A model generated the notes under the pieces. That model saw only the letters and a program-made list of their open reading frames with translations, did no database searches and was not told the DNA's origin. The position numbers and the translations under genes were made by a program. Below, one piece after another: positions 56,828-64,000 of a stretch of 64,000 nt of DNA (its first letter is position 1; each line of letters starts with the position of its first letter). The stretch is from Heterohyrax brucei. Lineage: Eukaryota; Chordata; Mammalia; Hyracoidea; Procaviidae. The DNA lies in the NCBI GenBank assembly GCA_028571685.1, contig CM053156.1:82773049-82837048 (forward strand), written 5' to 3'.

Positions 56828-57962
56828 TGTAGTGGGAGATACGTCATAGTCAAATCCGGGTAAGTGGCTGCAAGAGGAGACGAGTATTCCTGGAACATCA
56901 GGGAGGGGGACCGCGACAGTCATCGATGAGCCCGGGGGGTTGGGAAGAGATGAGGTCTCCTGGGAACCAGCCTTGTATAAGGAATTTGAAAAGATCCGCA
57001 AGTAATTTGAAATCTGGGTGCCTTGTATCATCTGCAGTTCTTCCTGCCTCTCAGGGTTGTTGACCGCTGGGGTTAGGGTTGGCTTTCAGTTCTGTCTCCG
57101 GGAGGTTTCAGAAACAGCTGGTAAAGACAGGAGCCACCAGGTGGCACTCCTTTCATTTGGAAAAAACAGGAAGTGGCACCAAAAGAAGGAGCAACTTGCT
57201 TTGTTGAACGATGTCTGCTGGGTTCTCTGATCCCTGCCTAAGCCTGGGTTTATAGCTAATAAAGTGAAAAAGAGCTTACACACTCTCCCTTCTTTATCTG
57301 TCCTAGGGTTTTTTCCACAGTCCTACCATACCATGCCTGTGATGTTTATTTCGTCTGTGATTACTGTGCAGACTGAATATGAGGGGACCATCTGTGTTAT
57401 TCCAGGTGCCCTTTCTAGAAGCAAAACTGCCAGTGGGAAGAACAGAAACACATGTTCGTGTGTGGTCAGAGAACTGTCTCAAGGATGAGGGAAGAAGAGG
57501 TCTAGCTCCTCAAGTCATTTGGGTTGGGACAGATCTGCTTCAGAAAGCCCTGCATGTAGGAAGTAGAATATGGAGCCATTAAGAACATCCTTGTCTGTCC
57601 TTCTGGAGACACCCAGCTCAGGAGATCCTGGCTGGAGGTGAGTGGCCATTTGTGGCATCAGATGTCCAGCGAGGGGCAGAAACTGGAGCTGGGGAGGGAT
57701 CGGGCATGGAGAGCCTGAGGGAGAGGCAACCAGCAGGTAGAGTTTAAAATTTTCATTTGTTCCTTTGCCCACGTATTCAGTGCCTCCCTCTCACTCCAGA
57801 ATGACAGACAGTGTTCAGTAGGGGACTTCACTTTGCCCTCACAGCAAGAAACAGAGACAAGGGCCCGCTTCCTTAAATCATTGTTTTCTTTCTCCTTTTT
57901 TTTTGGCTGTCTATATTGCATAGCAATTTTAAATTTTTTCAAGTTGTCTAAATTGGACCTCT
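56828..57962. other. Unassigned stretch
   Basis: AATAAAGTGA at about 57259 is a possible polyadenylation signal with no linked exon. Confidence 0.35.
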
Positions 57963-58597
57963 AAGAAACATCATGATAAACAGAGCAGCTAGATGTTGAC
58001 AAGGATTTCATTTGCCTTGGATCCACAATCAGTGCCATGGAAGCCACAGTCAAGAACTTAAAAGATGCATTAGGCAAATATGATGCAAAAGGTCTCTTTT
58101 AAAGTGTGGAAAAGCAAAGATGTCACCTTAGAGACTAAGATGCACCTGGCCCAAGCCATGGTGTTTTCAGTTGCATCATGTGCAGGCAAAAGCTGGACAT
58201 GGAACAAGGAAGAGAGAAGAAGAATGGATGCCTTTGGGTTGTGACGTTGAAGAAGAATACTGACTATACCGTGGAGTACTAGAAGAAGAGACAGATCTAT
58301 TCTGGAAGAAGTACAACCCGAGTGCTCCTTGGAAGCAGGAATGGTGGTGAGGCCGCATCTCACGTCCTTTGACATGTTGTCAGGAGGGGACAGTCCCTGG
58401 AGAAGGATGTCAGGCTTGGCAGAGTAGTGGGTCAGTGACAAAGAGGAAGACGTAATGAGAGGGACTGACACAGCGGCTGCCACAATAGGGTCAAACGTAA
58501 CAGCAATTGTGGGCATGGCGCAGGACAGGGCAGTATTTTGTTCTGTTGTACAGGGGGTTGCTGTCAGTCTGAACCAACTTGATGGCACCTAACAACA
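57963..58597 (+). mobile_element. RTE/BovB-type LINE 3' end
   Basis: About 635 bp, from ACATCATGATAAACAGAGC to TGGCACCTAACAACACTGC. The order of blocks is the same as in the 51.3-kb copy. It is followed directly by a plus-strand AfroSINE. Confidence 0.85.
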
Positions 58598-58599
58598 CT

Positions 58600-58790
58600 G
58601 CATCCCTGGGTGGTACAAAGGGTTAAGGCATTCAGCTGCAAACTACAAGGTTTAAAGGTTCGAGTCTACCCAGCAGCGTGTTGAAGGAAGGTCTGTTTGT
58701 GAAATCTCACCCACAGAAAACCCCGTGGAGCACACTTGTGCTCTGACACCTGGGGTCGCCGGTGAGTGGGGTGGACTCCGTGGCAGGTGG
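58600..58790 (+). mobile_element. AfroSINE, long type
   Basis: CATCCCTGGGTGGTACAAAG, GGTTCGAGTCTACCCAGCAG and CTGGGGTCGCCGGTGAGTGG. Confidence 0.8.
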
Positions 58791-61221
58791 TGTCAAGGCT
58801 CCGGTCTGGCCCCCTTCCGGAAGGGCGGTTAATCAGCCTGCCTGTTTCCTGATTTCCCCCCGCCTTTCTCTCATGCGGTGATTCAGGTCCATTCTCGGGG
58901 CATCTGAGTTCTCGCTTCACTTTTGTCATCCTACCTGGCACAGGGAAGGCAGCAGGAGTGGCTGTGTGAGGAAGGTGGATCAATTCGGGAGGCAGCAGAC
59001 GAGTACTTGAGCATGGTGGGCTTGAGGGAAAAAGGCAGGTTTTTCCCTTGTATTTTCAGCTCAGTGACCTGGAGGCAGACGAGGAGCCGGCCTGAAGCCT
59101 GGGTGCTATCGTCTGGCAGTCTTGGGGTTCCAGGTGCGAGTTTCGGATTTGCATGGAGAGGAAGGCCCATGCTGTTCAGCCGTAGTTGGTTCTGACTCCA
59201 CGTCCTCATCCATGACATGAGAACAAAACCGCGTGAGACTCGTGGTGAGATCATGTCTGCAAAGAATGTTGAGCTAGGAAGGTGTGAGCCAGAGTGGGTA
59301 GGACAAGGGTGGGGGTCACACCTCACAGTGGCGCAGAGTGAGTCCCGGGAGTGAGAGCATTTTCAGGCCTCTTCCAGGCAAAGGAGGGTGAATGTCTGCC
59401 CCTGGGCACCGAGTGTACCTAATGGGCCCGCAGCCCCTTGCACACGCACCTCTGTGTGCACGTCCTTGTGTGCACACCTCCCGTGTGTATCTCCTCACGT
59501 TCATCCCCTCATGCTGCACCCCTTGACGTGCTCACCCTCGTCCAGAAGGAAGTGTAATTATAACTCTGAGACGCTAGTAAATCTCATCCCTGTACTGTCA
59601 GTTTCCTGAGGAACTGAAGGCTTGTTTTCCCTGTCTGCCCTGGAACCCTTCCTTCACCAGCAGGTCGTTTTCCCCCACTGTAGGGTCTGCTGTATTTCTG
59701 GATGTGATGTAAGCAGCCAGATGCAATGCAGATTTCGTTGAAGGCTGAATTAGGGCAAAGGAGTCCCCTCACTAATGCTGTTTGCTTCTCCAATGGATTA
59801 TCTCGTTTACTTGTTTATGCAGAGCAAAATCACCGCAAGGTCTCAACCTCCCCCGCCCTCCCTCACGTGACTGTCCCAATTCCAGTGAAAGAGTACTTCA
59901 GTCTTGTGATTGGTCGCCTAGGGTTGGCCTAGCATTTAATTACAGTTTAATTATCTTTGCAGACCTGGAGCTCAGTGTTGATTGGGCTGGCTGGTGGGCA
60001 GCTGCTGCTTCTGGGTTGCCTGCTGTCTTTTTTGAGGGTGAACTTTGTAACAGAATCAGATTCACCAGTGATAGCTTCCCAGATTCTCAGCTGAGAATCT
60101 CATTGCTTTTAAATCGCAAGGCTTTGGTTACCACTACAGCTGTGAACCAGGCAGGCAGAATCAAAGCAAAAAGCAAGGCTGTCACGTGAGTGAGAGTCCC
60201 GGCTGTGGTCTGGGGCATGTCAAGAAAGCAAATTTCCAGAGATCACTGACAATCCCAGTTTTTTACCCATGGTGCTGGCTGTGACTTCCCGTTTGCGTCT
60301 TTCACATTGTATTAGTATCTTAGATGGATGTTTAATTGTGACCTCTTTGCCTTTTTTTTGTGGCAAAAGGTGTCGAAAGTGGTTAATGCACTTTCTTCTG
60401 TTGCAAAAAGACAGGAAAAAGAGTTTTCATAAAAGGGAAGATGCGGGTATATAAGCTTTGTGTAGATGGCTGTGGAGTTTGTTTGCATCTGGCTAATAGG
60501 ACAACAAAAAGTCAACAGAGAGACGAGCCGAAGAATAAGATGTCATTCCGCAGAACCTGGGCTAAATTTCTATTCGTCATTTTTGCTCGGTGAGCATTAC
60601 AACGTAGTTGAGCCATCAGGAGAGAATGAACTTCAGGTAAGAAAGTTTCTGTGGCTGTTTGTCAGCTGTCGTCTGTTGGAATACAGGGTGCTTCAGCTGC
60701 AGTCGAGCTTGTTACTTCAACTTCTGCTACAAGGGGACTGTAAATTGGAGGCAAGGACAAGAAGCAGTGCAAGTGAAACAAGTCCCCAAGATTGAGGAGA
60801 GACTTTGAAGAGCCAGCGGGCCCAGGAAGAGGCTGTACGTTAGGGGAATGGCTGGCAGAATGCCGGCTTTCTGGAGTGACGGGCTCCCAGTCAGCTGTCT
60901 GGTGGCCACTGCTGAGTTGTGGCAGGTGACTTTGCATGATTACGTCAGCCCCCCCACCCCAGCATTAGTCTGCTCATGTGTTTAATAAAATGTTAATGTT
61001 CCATTATTTTATTTGCACAGAACCTATTTCCAATGTATTCGCATTAATACCTACAATGTAGAGAGGCCCAGAGAAGAAATAAAAGGGGAAAACCCAACTG
61101 AGTGGTGCCAGTAATTGAGACAAATTTCAGGAATCCCTGTTCTTTCTCCTCTTACTCCTCACAGCTTAGCTACAAACCCAGCAGAATAAAAGAATGAAGT
61201 GCTGGCTAGAGAGAACAAATC
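58791..61221. other. Largest low-repeat stretch of the right half (2.4 kb)
   Basis: No SINE or LINE was recognised across 2.4 kb, unusual here, where a SINE occurs about every 1.1 kb. Moderately GC-rich to 59560, AT-richer after. The low repeat load is compatible with constrained regulatory sequence around the possible promoter at 60448. Confidence 0.4.
60448..60589 (+). promoter_or_regulatory. TATA-box and possible first exon
   Basis: TATATAAG at 60448-60455, then an ATG at 60540 opening MSFRRTWAKFLFVIFAR, a basic-then-hydrophobic start like a signal anchor, and a CTCG/GTGAGC donor (GT at 60590). A second donor-like CTTCAG/GTAAGA follows at 60637. No later exon was found in the window. Confidence 0.3.
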
Positions 61222-61305
61222 CAAAAAACCAGACCCCCCGCTGTCAAGTCGGTTCTGACTCAGTGACCCCGAAGGAGGGAGCTGAACTGCCCCGGAGGGT
61301 TTCTG
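61222..61305 (-). mobile_element. AfroSINE tail half
   Basis: CCGCTGTCAAGTCGGTTCTG and GAACTGCCCCGGAGGGTTTC, then cut off by the next SINE head. Confidence 0.75.
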
Positions 61306-61972
61306 GGAAACCCTGGTGGCATGGAGGTTACGTACTACAGCTGCTAACCTCAAAGGTCAGCAGTTTGAATCCGCCAGGTGCTCCTTGGAAACTCTTTGGG
61401 GCAGTTCCGCTCTGTCTGATAGGGTCACTGTTTTAGTCACCTAGTGCTGCTCTAACAAATACCACAAATGGATGGCTTTAACAAAGAAAAGTCCAGTAGA
61501 TTACAAGTCCGAATTCAAGGTTTCCACTCCAGGGGAAGGCTTTCGCCCTTGTCACCTCTGGAGTAAAGTCCTTGTGTTGCGTCAGTTTTTGTTCAGGGAG
61601 CATCTTGGCGCAGAAACCGCAGGCCTGAAGGATGTGCTGTACTGTCAGTGCTGCTTTCTTGATGGTGTGAGGTTCCCAACTCTTTGCTTGCTTCCTTTTC
61701 CTTTTATCTCTTGCAGGATGAAAGGATAAAGGGCGGTGCAAGCCATTCTCCAGGGAAACTCCCTTTACAGTGGAGCAGGGAGGTGATCTTACGAAGGGAT
61801 TTACAGTCCCACCCTAATCCTCTAGCATGCAGCGTAGGAAAATCACAAAATGGAGGGCAGTCATAAAATATTGAGAATCATGGCCCAGCTATATGACTAT
61901 ACACATTTTTGGGGACCTGATTGAATCCATGACAGTCGCTATAAATCAGAATTGACTCAATGGCAGTGGGTT
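61306..61972 (+). mobile_element. AfroSINE split by an LTR
   Basis: The SINE runs GGAAACCCTGGTGGCATGGA to GATAGGGTCAC (61428), is interrupted by the LTR at 61429-61934, and resumes at 61935 with GTCGCTATAAATCAGAATTG and GGCAGTGGGTTTA. The two halves join exactly at the expected consensus position. Confidence 0.85.
61429..61934 (-). mobile_element. MaLR-type LTR fossil inside an AfroSINE
   Basis: The 506-bp insertion begins TGTTTTAGTCACC and ends CCATGACA, in reverse orientation to the 45.7-kb copy, flanked by near-identical 5-bp repeats GTCAC and GTCGC. It interrupts an AfroSINE cleanly, so it is a solo LTR younger than that SINE. Confidence 0.8.
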
Positions 61973-62110
61973 TATAGGATTTCGAAAGCTGTAATCTTTG
62001 TGGAAGCAAACTGCCTTATCTTTCCCCCATAGAGTGGGTGGTGGATTCGAATCACTGACCTTTCTCTTAGTAGCCAAATGCTTTAACTGCTGTGCCGCCA
62101 GGGCTCCCTG
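61973..62110 (-). mobile_element. AfroSINE, long type
   Basis: GATTTCGAAAGCTGTAATCT, GCCTTATCTTTCCCCCATAG and TGTGCCGCCAGGGCTCCCT. Confidence 0.75.
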
Positions 62111-62184
62111 ACTAGGGGTGCGAGAGAGTTCATTTTAACTGAAAGCTGACTGTGGCAGGAAGGGAGGGGAATTGCGTTTTTCCC

Positions 62185-62325
62185 ATGCCTGGCTTGTAGT
62201 ACTTAATCTTCACCATCATCTTTGTGAAGGAAGAGTATTGTCCCCAGTTTAAGAGAGGAAAGAGTTGAGGCTGAGAGGTCAAGAGCTTGGCTAGCTAGCG
62301 GATGGCACCTGAGGAAGGATCTGAT
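62185..62325 (+). mobile_element. MIR
   Basis: TGTCCCCAGTTTAAGAGAGG and the GAGTTGAGGCTGAGAGGTCA block. Confidence 0.6.
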
Positions 62326-62380
62326 TGTGACCTGGTGCGTGAGTTTCCTGTTGCCTCGGTGATAAACTTCTACTAGCTTA

Positions 62381-62538
62381 AAAAAAAAAAGACCGACTGT
62401 CGTTGATTCCAGCTCGTAGTGACTATAGGATGGGGTAGAACAGCCCCCTAGAGTTTCCATGGAGCACCTGGCAGATCTCAACTGCCAGCCTTTTGGTTAG
62501 CAGCTGTAGGACTTAACCACTACACCACCAGAATTTCC
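62381..62538 (-). mobile_element. AfroSINE
   Basis: GACCGACTGTCGTTGATTCC to ACACCACCAGAATTTCC, near full length, preceded by an A-run. Confidence 0.85.
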
Positions 62539-62544
62539 TCTACA

Positions 62545-63215
62545 AGCCTCCTTCTCTAGAGCCTCCAGAAGGAATGCAGCCCAGCTGACACCTTGACTTT
62601 AAGACTTTAGGACTCTGCAAGCCTGGTTGTTCACAACAATTGGTTTATTATCTTATAATACTAGAGGCCAGAAGTCCTCAAGTCAGGGCATCAGCTGTAC
62701 TGTGTTCCTTCTGGAGGCTCAAGAGGAGAATCTGTTTCCCTGGCTTGGCAATGTCCTCAGGCCAGCAGCACTCCTTGGCTTGTAGTCCCATCTTCAAAGT
62801 TAGGAGTATAGAATCTTCGAATCTCTCTTTTTGATTTCTGTATCCATTGTCACGTCTATTACTCTTAATGCTCCTGCTTCTCTCTCCTAAAACCCAAAAC
62901 CAAGCCCATTGCCATTGAGTTGATTTTGATTCATAGAGACACTATAGGACAGAATAGAGCTGCTTCATAGAGTTTCTAAGGAGCACCTGGCAGGTGTGAA
63001 CTGCCGGCCTTTTGGTTAGCAGCGGTTGAACTTAACCACTATACCATCAGGGCTTCCCCCTCCTGTAAAGATCTGTGTAATTATATTGGACCATCTTGGA
63101 TAACCCTCGATAATGTCTTTATCTCAAGAACTTCAGCTTAATCACATCTGCAGAATCCCTTTTGCCATGTAGGGTGACCTCTTCACACATTCCAAGGACT
63201 GGCGTATGGGCATCT
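62545..63215 (-). mobile_element. MLT1-like MaLR fossil, split by an AfroSINE
   Basis: CACAACAATTGGTTTATTAT and the TAGAGGCCAGAAGTCC block, then after the SINE ATAATGTCTTTATCTCAAGA and CACATCTGCAGAATCCCTTT, typical of an old mammalian MaLR LTR. Older than the AfroSINE. The 62545-62634 part may be a separate piece. Confidence 0.55.
62893..63057 (-). mobile_element. AfroSINE inside an old LTR
   Basis: CCAAGCCCATTGCCATTGAG to CTATACCATCAGGGCTTCCC. It splits an MLT1-like repeat (62635-62890 and 63060-63215). Confidence 0.85.
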
Positions 63216-63217
63216 TT

Positions 63218-64000
63218 GTTGTTGTTTGGTGCCTTCAGGTCACTTTTGACTGATGGAGAAACTGTGAACAACAGAATGACACAGCATCTCATCCTGTGCC
63301 GTCCTGGAAATCTTTCCTCTGTTTGCGACTACTGTTGCAGCTACTGTGTGAGTCCGTCTTGTTAAGTAAGAGTCTTCCTATTTCACTGACCCACCACCAA
63401 ACATGATGTCCTCCAAACAGTAGCCCCTACGGCTAAGATGTCCAGGTTACTTCAGATCATGCTGACTGGACTTCGTCCAAGACAGATTTGTTTGCTCTTC
63501 TGGTAACTTGAAGACATCAGTTCTCCTTTAGTCTTTCTTATTCATTATTCAGCTTTCACTTATGTGAGGTGATTGAAAATACTGTGGCTTGGATCAGGCA
63601 CACTTCATTCCTCAAAGCGACAACTTTCCGTTTTAACACCTCCAGGTGGTTTTTTGCAGCAGGTTTGCCCAATGCAGTGTGCCATTTGATTTCTTGGCTG
63701 CTGCTTCTGTTGACGTTGATGCCAAGCCCAGTGCTGGAAGAGTCGGATCCGACTCATGGCGTTGATAGTAGAAAATAACATGAAATCCTTGACAATTTCA
63801 GTCTTTTGTCTGTTTTCACGATATGCTTATTGGTCCACTTGGGGGGAGGTTTGTGTCTTTTTTACCTTGAGATGTAATCCATACTGATGGCTGTGGTCTT
63901 TGGTCTTCTTACGTGTTTCAGGCCCCTTCGCTTTCAGCAAGCAAAGGTGTGTCATCTGCGTATCCCGGGTTATTAATGAGTCATCCAGTCCTGATCCCAT
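63218..64000 (-). mobile_element. RTE/BovB-type LINE, runs off the window
   Basis: From GTTGTTGTTTGGTGCCTTC, through AAATACTGTGGCTTGGATCA, GTTTGCCCAATGCAG and AATCCATACTGATGGCTGTG, to TGTGTCATCTGCGTATCC at the right edge, which is the antisense RT active-site region. At least 783 bp, continuing past 64000. Confidence 0.85.

Overview
This is nuclear DNA from an afrotherian mammal, most likely a proboscidean (elephant) or another paenungulate. The evidence is a dense load of AfroSINE copies (about 57 pieces on both strands) together with their partner LINE, an RTE/BovB-type element (13 pieces). MIR/L2 relics, hAT and mariner DNA transposons and MaLR-type LTR fossils make up most of the rest. 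Nothing is bacterial or viral in organisation. Most of the longer open frames are chance ORFs inside repeats. The species call comes from remembered repeat consensus sequences, not from a search.

Region 1 (1 to about 21.5 kb) holds the 3' end of a plus-strand protein-coding gene. An internal coding exon (8455-8575) ends in phase 1 at a clean GTAAG donor. It joins in frame to a terminal exon (20958 onward) that carries the last 21 residues, a stop codon, a 3' UTR and an AATAAA signal at 21445. Together they give the C-terminal 61 residues of a protein I cannot name with confidence. The intron between them starts with the most striking object in the window: seven head-to-tail 76-bp units (8588-9115), each carrying a near-consensus CTCF core in the same orientation and most carrying a GC box, beginning about a dozen bases after the splice donor.

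Region 2 (21.5-29.3 kb) is repeat-rich intergenic DNA with a 250-bp purine-only 11-bp minisatellite. Region 3 (29.38-29.77 kb) is a CpG-rich promoter-like block with a TATA-like element, a perfect NRF1 palindrome and a GTAAG donor. It probably starts a second plus-strand transcript, but I could not find its later exons.

Region 4 (29.8-64 kb) is intron-like or intergenic and packed with AfroSINEs, RTE pieces, LTR fossils and simple repeats. Two further core-promoter-like spots (46.56 kb and 60.45 kb) are noted at low confidence. Nested insertions give a local order of events: the hAT-like relic predates the AfroSINEs and one LTR, and another LTR of the same family lies inside an AfroSINE and is therefore younger than it. 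Two internally deleted mariner copies with about 190-bp inverted arms, and a 39-bp mariner scrap copied into a neighbouring SINE, are the other notable structures.
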